Position numbers and translations under genes: made by a program. From Volvox africanus (taxonomy: Eukaryota > Chlorophyta > Chlorophyceae > Chlamydomonadales > Volvocaceae), in the NCBI GenBank assembly GCA_030268105.1, contig BSDZ01000011.1:1-64000 (forward strand): 64,000 nucleotides of DNA, read 5' to 3'. The notes below the pieces were generated by a model. The model was not told the origin of the DNA and made no database searches. It worked only from the letters and a program-made list of their open reading frames with translations. Below, in pieces: positions 1 through 8,063 of the stretch. The number at the start of each line of letters is the position of its first letter. Position 1 is the stretch's first letter.

Positions 1-401
1 ATCTAGGATCGGCCTCCTGATGTGAATCGTACGGCATTGCGATGCTGCGAGTATAACAGATGCGAGGACGGCTAAGCTAAATAAGATATTCGATACCGGA
101 GAACACTCGTGTGTTCTATATCACTATTTCTATACACTATTCTACTTAGCCCGAGCTAAGCCTGAACTTCGCTAATCACCGCCGCGTGATGATTGCTTGC
201 TTCCGGCGCTGACGGCGATTTCGTCCATTGCATCATTCTGACCCGTAAGACTGTAAGTTATATCTCTCTTCGTCTTGAAGTCTTCCGCTGTCTCTGTTTG
301 CTCTCGCTTGCCTTGCTGTACTTGCAAGTGCTCGCGCATTGGTGTCGATAGTCTCCAGACGTGCAGATACTCATGAGCAAACGCGAACGAGAGGTACAAC
401 A
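1..401 (+). repeat. 5' LTR (partial, last 401 of 823 bp)
   Basis: Bases 1-401 repeat at 6647-7047 with no difference I could find. The LTR ends in ACAACA, the reverse complement of the TGTTGT that begins the 3' LTR, as expected for LTR termini. The missing 422 bp are left of the window. On the minus strand a 75-codon open frame runs through this part (172-399). Confidence 0.95.
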
Positions 402-404
402 ATT

Positions 405-424
405 TGGTATCGAGACAGGTTCGT
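405..424 (+). promoter_or_regulatory. Primer-binding site, initiator tRNA-Met-like
   Basis: Three bases after the LTR end the sequence reads TGGTATCGAGACAGGTTCG. This resembles the complement of the 3' end of plant-type initiator tRNA-Met (TGGTATCAGAGC...), the usual primer of Ty3/gypsy elements, but with an internal base change and small gaps. It would prime minus-strand DNA synthesis. The tRNA identity is inferred; position and the leading TGG are seen directly. Confidence 0.75.
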
Positions 425-867
425 TGCCTAACTGTCTCTCTTTGTCTAATCGGAAGTAGGTTCTTTCTATGGCGAGTTCCAGCGACGAACCACGAGGACC
501 GCTAGATACTTTTGCCGAAGACTTAGGCCGCGCCGTTTTGGACGCCGCCGCTTCCGGTTTGTAATTGTTTAATTGCTTTTGCTTAGATTGCTGCACTTGT
601 TGTGTAAGTGTACGCTCTGAGTCGCAGGTAATCTCAGTGCACCGGCATTGCTTGCCGCGGCAACTGAGACCGGCTTTCGTCCGGACCAGTTGGCGACTCT
701 CATTGCCCAAACTACGGAGATCAGGACTCAGCTGGGCAATTACTTGCTGAGTTTGCTGAATCTTCTCAAGAGTACTGTCGGTAGGCTCACCGAATCGCTT
801 TGTACTCTTGCCTTTGCGATAGAAGTCGGCTTCTATTACGCAAACCTAGGGTATCATTTCGTGCTCC
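425..867 (+). other. Untranslated leader of the retrotransposon
   Basis: About 440 bp between the primer-binding site and the gag ATG. It contains only short open frames (for example 565-750) with no recognisable product. It probably holds the RNA packaging and dimerisation signals, but I see no specific motif that proves it. Confidence 0.6.
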
Positions 868-2103
868 ATGTCCGCGGAACACGACGATACGCCGCACACT
901 AGCCTAGCTAGCCAACCCGATTTTGTTGTGGCTGCTAGAGCACCGGATAGAGGTCTTGAGACTGTTGGCGCGCGAGCCACTCAAGAGCCCCTTTTCCTTC
1001 AGACCCCTGCTCACTTAATTGTGCCGCATTCAGCAGTGAACACGAATATGGACAACACTGCTGGACCAAGGGTTCTGCCATTACCTCAAGCTCGAGGGCA
1101 TGATGACATCCCTGAGGTGATGAGATTGTCGATTCCCGTTCCTAGGCTCAATATTTCGCTGACCGACAAGACACCAGGGCATAGCATAGCCGATGCAACT
1201 CGTGCGTACGTGCGTGACGCTAAAAAGTACCTCCAAGCTGTTCATGGTGGCGACAATGACGGTATCAGGTGTCTCTTCGTTGGTAACACCCTCGAGGGCT
1301 CAGCGAAGGACTGGTATCGCAATTGGACCAACGCCCGGGGCAGCTATACTTTTGACGAGTTAGTCGCCGCTTTGCTCGCACGATTCGCTACTGAGGTTCA
1401 AGCACGCGATGTGGAAGCTCGTAACGTTTTGGCAGCGGGTAGCTACCACATGCGTCGGGATGAAAATGTACCTGCGTACCAGTCACGCTTTGAAGCACTT
1501 GTGACTCCCATTGCTGACCTCACCGAATCTGAGCGTGTCTTTTGGTTTAGGCGAGGCCTAACGAAACTTTTGGCTAAATGGTGCGCCACTGACTTGGTTG
1601 GAGCGCAGATCAAGTCGTATGACGCGTTGGTCGCTTTTGCTAAGGGCGCGGAGATACGACTTCTTGCCGGCGAGGAAGAAGTCAAGTCTGCCCCTCGTGC
1701 AAATGCCGTGCAAGTGCAGGATCCGCTTGGGGAAGCTGTAGCTCTCGACCAGGACCTCGGCGCGACCCGCCCCACGCCTACTGCCGCGACGCGACGCGGC
1801 AACGGGCAGCGCAAGGCGCGCGGGGGCGCTAGCTCGGGTGTCCGTGGTACAGGAGGAGCAGGTCCGAGCTCGGACCCAGCTAGGAACAGGAAGCGTGGTG
1901 GTGCGCCGTCGTCGGCAGCCGCACAGCGTTCCGACCCCAACGCAAAGCGTACTCGTACGGACGACACATTTATGCCAAAATGGAATTGCAATCGTTCCGA
2001 ATTCGAGCGTCGAAAATTGGCCAACGTTTGTCTACGGTGTGCGGAGAGCCATTCTACGAAGGATTGCCCTCTAATGCCGCCGTTTGTACCTCAGCCGAAA
2101 TAG
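868..2103 (+). CDS. gag: Gag polyprotein of the Ty3/gypsy element
   Basis: 411 residues from ATG 868 to UAG 2101-2103. Residues 95-270 look like the retrotransposon Gag capsid domain, including the region around AKDWYRNW (about 146-153) and the following helix-rich stretch. Residues 290-370 are basic and low in complexity (Arg, Gly, Ala, Ser). Near the C terminus is a zinc knuckle, C388-L-R-C391, H395, C400, with spacing CX2CX3HX4C, one residue shorter than the common CX2CX4HX4C. Gag would form the virus-like particle and the knuckle would bind element RNA. The frame is the same as pol, which follows directly after the UAG. There is no sign of decay. Confidence 0.93.
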   Translation: MSAEHDDTPHTSLASQPDFVVAARAPDRGLETVGARATQEPLFLQTPAHLIVPHSAVNTNMDNTAGPRVLPLPQARGHDDIPEVMRLSIPVPRLNISLTDKTPGHSIADATRAYVRDAKKYLQAVHGGDNDGIRCLFVGNTLEGSAKDWYRNWTNARGSYTFDELVAALLARFATEVQARDVEARNVLAAGSYHMRRDENVPAYQSRFEALVTPIADLTESERVFWFRRGLTKLLAKWCATDLVGAQIKSYDALVAFAKGAEIRLLAGEEEVKSAPRANAVQVQDPLGEAVALDQDLGATRPTPTAATRRGNGQRKARGGASSGVRGTGGAGPSSDPARNRKRGGAPSSAAAQRSDPNAKRTRTDDTFMPKWNCNRSEFERRKLANVCLRCAESHSTKDCPLMPPFVPQPK

Positions 2104-2142
2104 GGGCTTGCCCGGGTTCCTGTGGAGGGGGCACCACCCGGG
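2101..2142 (+). promoter_or_regulatory. Candidate UAG readthrough site with downstream stem-loop
   Basis: The UAG at 2101-2103 is the only stop between gag and pol, which are in one frame. Seven bases later CCCGGGT (2111-2117) can pair with ACCCGGG (2136-2142) around an 18-base loop, a 7-bp GC-rich stem. The first in-frame ATG in pol is only near 2374, so independent initiation would lose the start of Pol. The layout resembles the readthrough site of gammaretroviruses, where UAG is followed by a short spacer and a structured RNA. I could not identify a clear pseudoknot partner for the loop. Confidence 0.6.
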
Positions 2143-5100
2143 ATTTCTGAACTAACGCGTGGTCGGTGGTCATCCTTACGGCCAGCCGTTAAGGCATTGT
2201 TGCCTTGTGTACTTGGACACATCGAGCGAGTCATTGCGCGACGCATCACGCTTGACGGACGCACGGGACTTCTCTGCTTCGATCCGTTGTGTAATGTGTT
2301 TACACCTCGCCGTCCCCTGTCGTCTATCGATCTGTCTAACCACGTGGTTTTGTTCATCCCCTCGTCTCTGCGTGAGATGTCGGAACAGTTGGCCATATAC
2401 AGGAGATGTAGGCGTCAATATCCAGGCACTGCCGCATGTGTATTACTCCCTGCTTTCTGTCGGCGCAAGGCAGAGGCATCGTTAAGGGGTATGCGGCATG
2501 TCCACCGGTTCGAGCCGGGCACCGTTTTGTTTAATGGTGTGGATCGGGAGGGTACACTGGCTCCGTGGCCACACCTATCCTACTCGGTTGACGTTTGGTA
2601 CGAAGCTCCTGATGGGGGTGCCGTTGGTTACGGACCCGCCTTAAGTGCACTGACGTTGTCTGCTGGGCATTCGCTCGTAGATAACCGTGTCCCTGTGGTT
2701 CAGATCGGTTTGAATGGCCGTACTCTGAAGGCACTTGTTGACACCGGTGCCAGCGACGACTTCATCTCTGTTGCAGAGGTGAATGCGCTGGGGTTGTCCC
2801 CAGAGTCGTCTGATTGTCCACAGGTTACCCTTGCTGACGGGGGTAAGCATCCCATCGTGGGCAGGATTACCCTTAGCCTATCGTTAGGCCCTTTGCGTGT
2901 TGTGACCCGGCCGTACGTGCTGCAGGGCTTAGCAGAGACTGCACCGTACATAATGGGGTCGTCGACATTACGACAGTACCGCGCGCGCATCGACATGGAG
3001 ACCGCAACCCTGCATATGTGCAAGGGTACTCTGTCGATTAAGGTACCTTTCCTGTCGTTCGAATATGTCACACCAAAGGAGGGCGAAACTGAGGCGGTGC
3101 CTATGGTTAATTTCGCTGTGACCGCAATGGCCGCGCGAATCGAACCAGAGCTAGTCGGGCGTAAGGAGGCCGTCCGTTTGTTACGGAAGGGTGCCCACGG
3201 ACTGCTTTTAAGGCCGCGGGTGAGCTGTTGTGTCACCACCGCGCAGATTTCTGTGGATCCTGAGGTTGAGGCCCTACTGTCGCAGTATGAGGACGTCTTT
3301 AAAGATATCCCTGGCCTACCACCTATGCGTCCTGTTGATCACACAATCCCTCTCATGCCTGGAGCGCAGCCTACGGCCCGGCCAATGTACAGGTTGAGTC
3401 CATTGGAACTGGACGAGGTGAAGCGCCAGGTGACGGATTTGCTCGCAAAGGGTATGATACGCCCCAGCACATCCCCGTATTCTGCACCGATTTTGTTTGT
3501 CGGTAAGAAGGATGGGACCTTGCGCATGTGCATCGATTACCGGGGGTTAAATGCGAATACGGTGAAAAATCGCTACCCTTTGCCTCGCGTCGACGACCTG
3601 TTGGATAAGCTGAAGGGCTCGGCTTATTTTTCCTCAATTGACTTACAACAGGGCTACAATCAGATTCGCATCGCTGCCTCTGATATCCCGAAAACCGCTT
3701 TTCGGACGCCCTTCGGTCACTTTGAGTATACGGTCCTATCGTTTGGTTTGACTAATGCCCCTGCGACGTTTCAGGCGGTTATGGACCGAATGTTTAGGCC
3801 GTTTATCGACAGGTTCGTTGTTTGCTACCTGGATGACATCTTGGTATACTCTAAAACGCGCGAGGAGCACTTGGAGCATCTTCGGCTCGTGCTCGACGTT
3901 ATGAGGCGGGAGCAATTGTTTGCTAAACGCGCCAAATGCTTTTGGGCGCAGCCTCAGGTGGAATATTTGGGCCACATTGTGTCGGCCACCGGTGTGAAGA
4001 TGGACCCGCGGAAGGTCGCCGTGGTTCGCGATTGGCCCGCGCCTCAGAACCTCACGGAGCTGCGTAAGTTCCTTGGCTTGACCAATTATTTCCGGAAGTT
4101 CATTGAAAAATATTCCATCATTGCGGCCCCGCTTACTAACTTAACTCGCAAAGGCGTTTTCGTTTCGCTCGAGTCGTGGACGTCGCAATGCCAGCGGGCA
4201 TTCGAAGAGCTCAAACGGATCGTTGCCGAAGATGTCACCCTTGCATTCCCCGATTACTCGTTGCCATTTCGTGTTGAGGTAGTGTCTGATGCCTCAATAT
4301 TTGGAAGCGGCGCTGTATTGTTACAGGAAGGGCGACCGATCGCCTTCACGAGTAAGAAGTTTTCTGGTGCGGAGATTCGCTACACCACCGGGGAACAGGA
4401 GCTTCTGGCCGTGCTGCATGCTTTAAAGGAATGGCGCTGTTACCTCGAGGGACGCCCGTTTACTTTAAAGACTGACCACAAGCCCCTAACGTTTTTGCAA
4501 AGCGTTCCGACGTTGAACCGCCGTCAAGCTAGGTGGATGGAATATCTAGCTAGGTTCAACTGCACCTGGGAGTATATTTCTGGTAAATTGAATATTGCCG
4601 ATGCTCTCAGTCGACATCCGTCGCTACACGCTGCAATTTTGGCAGCGCCCGTCGTGCGGCCGCGTAGCGAGGAGGTTCCGATCGCGACGGACCTCGCGGA
4701 GCGGTTGAAGGTTGCCTACAACGCAGACGCCTGGTTCGCGGACCCGGCTAATGTAGAAAATCTTCGCAAGCAGAATGGCCTTTGGCTACGGACGGAGGGT
4801 GCAGCTACGCAAATCGTCGTTCCGAACGACGACGCGCTACGCTACGACATCCTTGCGCGGTTCCACGAGGACCCGTTAGCAGGACACCCTGGTAGCAAGC
4901 GATTGATCGACTTGGTGCAACGTTCCTTTTGGTGGCCTCGTTTGGCTAAGGATGCGGCGAACTTCGTCCAGACATGCAGTCTGTGCCAGCGCAATAAGGC
5001 TTTGTCCGGTAAGGGCCATGGGTTGTTGCAACCGTTGCCTGTCCCGGATGCGCCTTGGGAAAGTGTTTCCATGGACTTCGTAGTCGCGCTGCCCAAAACT

Positions 5101-6165
5101 GAGGGGGGATACGATGCGGTGTTCGTAATGGTCGATCGTCTGACTAAGATGGTCCACCTAGCACCATGCACATCATCCTGCACGGCTGAGCAAACCGCAC
5201 GTTTGTTTTTCGATAATGTGGTTCGGTTACACGGGGTTCCCAAAAATGTGATCTCGGACCGCGGTGGACAGTTCACGTCTAAGTTTTGGGAAGCGCTCTG
5301 CAAACTAGTTGGCATGCGCGTCAACCTGAGCACAGCGTATCATCCGCAGACTGATGGTCAAACCGAACGCACAAACCGCACGTTGGGTGATATGTTGCGC
5401 AATTATGCTGGTCGCACACCACTTGTTTGGGATACATATTTGACTGCGGCAGAATTCGCGCTTAACAACGCTGTTAACCGCTCTACAGGCAAAAGTCCGT
5501 TCTTTCTTAACTACGGATTTCATCCCGCGCTACCCGTGTGGCGTGAGTTGGAAGTGAACGTGCCTGCTGCTAAACTTTTTGCCAAGTCTTTTATGTCCCG
5601 AATCACAGACGCGAAGTCGTGTTTGGACGCGGCGCAGCAACGAACGACGGAATACTACAACAAATCCAAGCAGGATGTGACGTTTTCGGAGGGGCAACTC
5701 GTGTTGCTAAGCACCAAGAACTTGCGTTCCTTGGCCGACGGATCCCGAAAACTCTTACCCCGCTGGATTGGTCCGTATCCTGTCGTGCGCATGGTTGGGA
5801 ATGTGGCTGTGGAGCTTGCATTGCCCGCTGATATGACCATTCACCCCACGTTTCACGTATCGCTTGTTCGTCCGTATCGTGGTACGGAACCCGTCCCTGA
5901 GCCTGCTAACGCCCCCGCAGCGATCGAACCAGTTCCCGAGACCTGGATCGCTGGTAAACAGAAGTTTTACGATGTGGAGCGGGTGTTAGATTATCGCGCG
6001 CGTCGTGTGGGCCGACACCGACGTAAGCGGACAGTACACGAGTACTTGGTTAAGTGGACAGGGTATACCGACGAGCACAACTCATGGGAACCGGCACGCA
6101 ACTTCTCACAGGACATGAAACCCCTGCTCGAAGAAGCCCGCAAACGTGCCACGCAAACCCAATGA
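2104..6165 (+). CDS. pol: Pol polyprotein: protease, RT, RNase H, integrase, chromodomain
   Basis: The frame is open from the codon after the UAG to the stop at 6163-6165. Residues below count from the GTG at 2122. An N-terminal segment (1-190) resembles a degenerate adenine-methyltransferase-like module. The aspartic protease has D207-T-G-A. Reverse transcriptase (about 405-640) has catalytic D507 and YLDD 569-572. RNase H has D723, E760, D785 and D827. Integrase has a zinc finger with H915, H922, C952 and C955, and a catalytic core with D985, D1046 and E1082. A GPY/F module lies at about 1214-1255 with G1217-P-Y. The chromodomain (1282-1340) keeps the aromatic residues Y1283, W1312 and Y1315. 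Pol copies the RNA and integrates the DNA; the chromodomain probably guides integration to methylated-histone chromatin. Readthrough would give a Gag-Pol of 1765 residues. Confidence 0.95.
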   Translation, partial: GLARVPVEGAPPGISELTRGRWSSLRPAVKALLPCVLGHIERVIARRITLDGRTGLLCFDPLCNVFTPRRPLSSIDLSNHVVLFIPSSLREMSEQLAIYRRCRRQYPGTAACVLLPAFCRRKAEASLRGMRHVHRFEPGTVLFNGVDREGTLAPWPHLSYSVDVWYEAPDGGAVGYGPALSALTLSAGHSLVDNRVPVVQIGLNGRTLKALVDTGASDDFISVAEVNALGLSPESSDCPQVTLADGGKHPIVGRITLSLSLGPLRVVTRPYVLQGLAETAPYIMGSSTLRQYRARIDMETATLHMCKGTLSIKVPFLSFEYVTPKEGETEAVPMVNFAVTAMAARIEPELVGRKEAVRLLRKGAHGLLLRPRVSCCVTTAQISVDPEVEALLSQYEDVFKDIPGLPPMRPVDHTIPLMPGAQPTARPMYRLSPLELDEVKRQVTDLLAKGMIRPSTSPYSAPILFVGKKDGTLRMCIDYRGLNANTVKNRYPLPRVDDLLDKLKGSAYFSSIDLQQGYNQIRIAASDIPKTAFRTPFGHFEYTVLSFGLTNAPATFQAVMDRMFRPFIDRFVVCYLDDILVYSKTREEHLEHLRLVLDVMRREQLFAKRAKCFWAQPQVEYLGHIVSATGVKMDPRKVAVVRDWPAPQNLTELRKFLGLTNYFRKFIEKYSIIAAPLTNLTRKGVFVSLESWTSQCQRAFEELKRIVAEDVTLAFPDYSLPFRVEVVSDASIFGSGAVLLQEGRPIAFTSKKFSGAEIRYTTGEQELLAVLHALKEWRCYLEGRPFTLKTDHKPLTFLQSVPTLNRRQARWMEYLARFNCTWEYISGKLNIADALSRHPSLHAAILAAPVVRPRSEEVPIATDLAERLKVAYNADAWFADPANVENLRKQNGLWLRTEGAATQIVVPNDDALRYDILARFHEDPLAGHPGSKRLIDLVQRSFWWPRLAKDAANFVQTCSLCQRNKALSGKGHGLLQPLPVPDAPWESVSMDFVVALPKTEGGYDAVFVMVDRLTKMVHLAPCTSSCTAEQTARLFFDNVVRLHGVPKNVISDRGGQFTSKFWEALCKLVGMRVNLSTAYHPQTDGQTERTNRTLGDMLRNYAGRTPLVWDTYLTAAEFALNNAVNRSTGKSPFFLNYGFHPALPVWRELEVNVPAAKLFAKSFMSRITDAKSCLDAAQQRTTEYYNKSKQDVTFSEGQLVLLSTKNLRSLADGSRKLLPRWIGPYPVVRMVGNVAVELALPADMTIHPTFHVSLVRPYRGTEPVPEPANAPAAIEPVPETWIAGKQKFYDVERVLDYRARRVGRHRRKRTVHEYLVKWTGYTDEHNSWEPARNFSQDMKPLLEEARKRATQTQ

Positions 6166-6187
6166 CCCCTGCAGTCGATACTGTATG

Positions 6188-6207
6188 ATGCAGCGAGGAC
6201 GCTGCAT
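6188..6207 (+). other. Hairpin just upstream of the polypurine tract
   Basis: ATGCAGCG (6188-6195) and CGCTGCAT (6200-6207) form a perfect 8-bp inverted repeat with loop AGGA. It lies between the pol stop and the polypurine tract. A role is not known; it could be part of the RNA structure near the 3' end. Confidence 0.6.
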
Positions 6208-6209
6208 AC

Positions 6210-6220
6210 GGGAGGGGGGA
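6210..6220 (+). promoter_or_regulatory. Polypurine tract (plus-strand primer)
   Basis: GGGAGGGGGGA is an unbroken purine run ending four bases before the 3' LTR. This is the standard position of the RNase H-resistant primer for plus-strand synthesis. Confidence 0.88.
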
Positions 6221-6326
6221 TAATTGTTGTGCTACGGTTCATTTCCCGTCGACGCGTAGGTCGACGCGATCCTATGAGTCGAAGTGCTTTTGTGATGAAC
6301 GCATTACATATGAATGAATCTGCATG

Positions 6327-6354
6327 ATATAAATGTATTCGCATACATTTATAT
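6327..6354 (+). repeat. LTR palindrome 1 (12-bp stem, 4-bp loop)
   Basis: ATATAAATGTAT (6327-6338) and ATACATTTATAT (6343-6354) are perfect reverse complements around TCGC. In the solo LTRs one arm carries changes near the loop, but most of the stem remains. The left arm contains TATAAA. Confidence 0.8.
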
Positions 6355-6468
6355 ATGCATCTGGCATGTTGTCATTATCCATCGCGACATCGCATCATGG
6401 CAAATCCGCCTAGCATGCATGAATAACCGAAGCATTGAAGTGCGCATTATGCTCGTGCTACAAACGAT

Positions 6469-6497
6469 AAGTAATATTATCTGATATAATATTACTT
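6469..6497 (+). repeat. LTR palindrome 2 (12-bp stem, 5-bp loop)
   Basis: AAGTAATATTAT (6469-6480) and ATAATATTACTT (6486-6497) are perfect reverse complements around CTGAT. The stem is fully kept in both solo LTRs (around 17186-17214 and 24729-24757), although the flanking bases differ. Confidence 0.85.
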
Positions 6498-7047
6498 CAT
6501 TAAAGCACACGTTGAGAGCGCCGCACTCGTCGCGATGCATGCCCTGCAACCAGATATTGTTATCCGGACCCTTGCATCATGCGAATGCCGGAAAGGCTTA
6601 TACGTTGTTATACGTAGACATCGCCTAGACGCAGTAGGGTTGTCACATCTAGGATCGGCCTCCTGATGTGAATCGTACGGCATTGCGATGCTGCGAGTAT
6701 AACAGATGCGAGGACGGCTAAGCTAAATAAGATATTCGATACCGGAGAACACTCGTGTGTTCTATATCACTATTTCTATACACTATTCTACTTAGCCCGA
6801 GCTAAGCCTGAACTTCGCTAATCACCGCCGCGTGATGATTGCTTGCTTCCGGCGCTGACGGCGATTTCGTCCATTGCATCATTCTGACCCGTAAGACTGT
6901 AAGTTATATCTCTCTTCGTCTTGAAGTCTTCCGCTGTCTCTGTTTGCTCTCGCTTGCCTTGCTGTACTTGCAAGTGCTCGCGCATTGGTGTCGATAGTCT
7001 CCAGACGTGCAGATACTCATGAGCAAACGCGAACGAGAGGTACAACA

Positions 7048-7052
7048 GTGGA
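7048..7052 (+). other. Right target-site duplication GTGGA (inferred)
   Basis: Ty3/gypsy insertions duplicate about 5 bp. The 3' LTR is followed by GTGGA, and the empty site in every later unit reads CTAATTT-GTGGA-TGGG. The left copy lies outside the window, so the duplication itself is not seen. Confidence 0.7.
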
Positions 7053-7451
7053 TGGGCTGCGGGCTGAACGTGTGTGTATGTTTGTGTATGATACGTTCAC
7101 GTTCACTGTTTGGAAACTAGTTTGATAAGCCCCACCCCGCCGTTGGTATGGGCTATGGGTATGTGTTTATACCCCTTCACGTGATATATTGATGACGAGC
7201 ATGTGAACCATGCAGCTGTGTTGACTGCATTACCGAGCTACTAAAGCTGTGTAAACATCTTGCCGTATCCGTTAATTGTGTAGGCGTGTACTCAGACAGG
7301 AAGGGCGCAGAAAACTGAAACATAATGACATCTTGTCACACTGTAGGGGCTACGCAGCAAATATGGAATTATTGACGAGGGTCTGAGCTCAGGGTGTGCG
7401 TGGTTAAGAAAGTTACATGAAACAAAAACAGAATTGTGGAAGTACCAATCA
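7048..7451 (+). other. Unit 1 left part, no gene seen
   Basis: About 400 bp with a GT-rich start (GTGTGTGTATGTTTGTGTATG). I see no convincing coding frame, RNA gene or known repeat. The same stretch recurs at the start of every unit. Confidence 0.5.
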
Positions 7452-7598
7452 CGATATAGTACAAAACATAGGTATCAGAGTCTGCCCAATTAAGGGTGGT
7501 ATCGAAAGACACCGAATATGAAGTCAAAGCCCCATATATATGTTTCGTTCCAGGGACAGACAAAGTGTCCAAGGAAGCTCCCAAGGATCCTGGATCGC
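7452..7598. repeat. 147-bp direct repeat, first copy in unit
   Basis: It matches 9920-10066 with a single mismatch near position 7560 (A versus G). First copies in other units: 14071-14217, 21614-21760, 29157-29303, 35776-35922, 42452-42598, 49014-49160, 55633-55779, 62309-62455. Second copies: 9920-10066, 17463-17609, 25006-25152, 31625-31771, 38301-38447, 44863-45009, 51482-51628, 58158-58304. A minus-strand frame is open through both copies and contains ALTSYSVSFDTTLNWADSD; an AG dinucleotide precedes it in both, so a duplicated exon is possible but unproven. Confidence 0.93.
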
Positions 7599-7688
7599 GT
7601 GTTTCTGGGGTCGTAACCCTCCATGTGGTGGGGTTTCTTTACCTCGCACCCATTACTCCTCCATTGCACAAACAGGGACAATCAAGAC

Positions 7689-7830
7689 GTCCCGGCCAAA
7701 GCCACTCCGGCGGCTAAGGCCCCCCCTTTGTCCCAGCCAAAGCCACTCCGGCGGCTTAAGCCCACTTCTTTTTGCCACTCGTTACACAAGCAAAGGACAA
7801 TACGTCCCAGCCACAGCCGCCCTGGAGGCA
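7689..7830 (+). repeat. GC-rich module in three diverged copies
   Basis: The motif GTCCC-GCCAAAGCC-CTCCGGCGGCT starts at 7689 and again at 7730 (41 bp apart). A degenerate third copy starts at 7804. The preceding GGGACAAT/AGGACAAT is shared by the first and third copies. The stretch 7599-8063 holds nothing else I recognise. It recurs in all units. Confidence 0.7.
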
Positions 7831-8063
7831 GAGCCCCCGACCAGTCCACACCAGGGCATTAAATCTGCGTGGAAAGGGTTTGTTAGTCAGTAAGGACATG
7901 TCTAATTATTATCGTAAAAACTGAGCGACACAATGAAACAGGCAGGCCAAGTCCCACACTTACCTTCTGATGACTAACATAAAGCCCTGATAAGATGCAT
8001 GCAATCCCCCCTTTGTTTCCCTTGCTCCACCCCTCGCTCGTCATATGCCTTCGGCATGCGCAT

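Larger units (their letters stand above)
1..7047 (+). mobile_element. Ty3/gypsy chromovirus LTR retrotransposon, 5' end cut by window
   Basis: The element shows the full order 5' LTR, primer-binding site, gag, pol, polypurine tract, 3' LTR. The domain order protease-RT-RNase H-integrase-chromodomain assigns it to the Ty3/gypsy chromoviruses. The window starts at LTR base 423, so the first 422 bp of the 5' LTR lie outside; the whole element would be about 7.47 kb. The visible 401 bp of the 5' LTR (1-401) and the matching part of the 3' LTR (6647-7047) look identical by eye. Both coding frames are open apart from the UAG between them. Together these indicate a recent, possibly still active insertion. 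It sits in a tandem-array unit: sister units read CTAATTTGTGGATGGG at this site, and the right flank here starts GTGGATGGG. Confidence 0.97.
6225..7047 (+). repeat. 3' LTR, complete, 823 bp
   Basis: The LTR runs from TGTTGT to ACAACA, a 6-bp terminal inverted repeat. The boundaries are confirmed by the two solo LTRs of the same family in units 2 and 3, which start and end at the same terminal sequences. The LTR contains several perfect palindromes (6327-6354, 6469-6497 and the GAACAC/GTGTTC stem near 6750). A TATAAA sequence lies inside the first palindrome and might serve as the promoter TATA box, which is inference only. Confidence 0.96.

Noticed and set aside
2091..5840. Antisense and offset frames within gag and pol
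   Set aside because: They are shadows of a strongly supported polyprotein.
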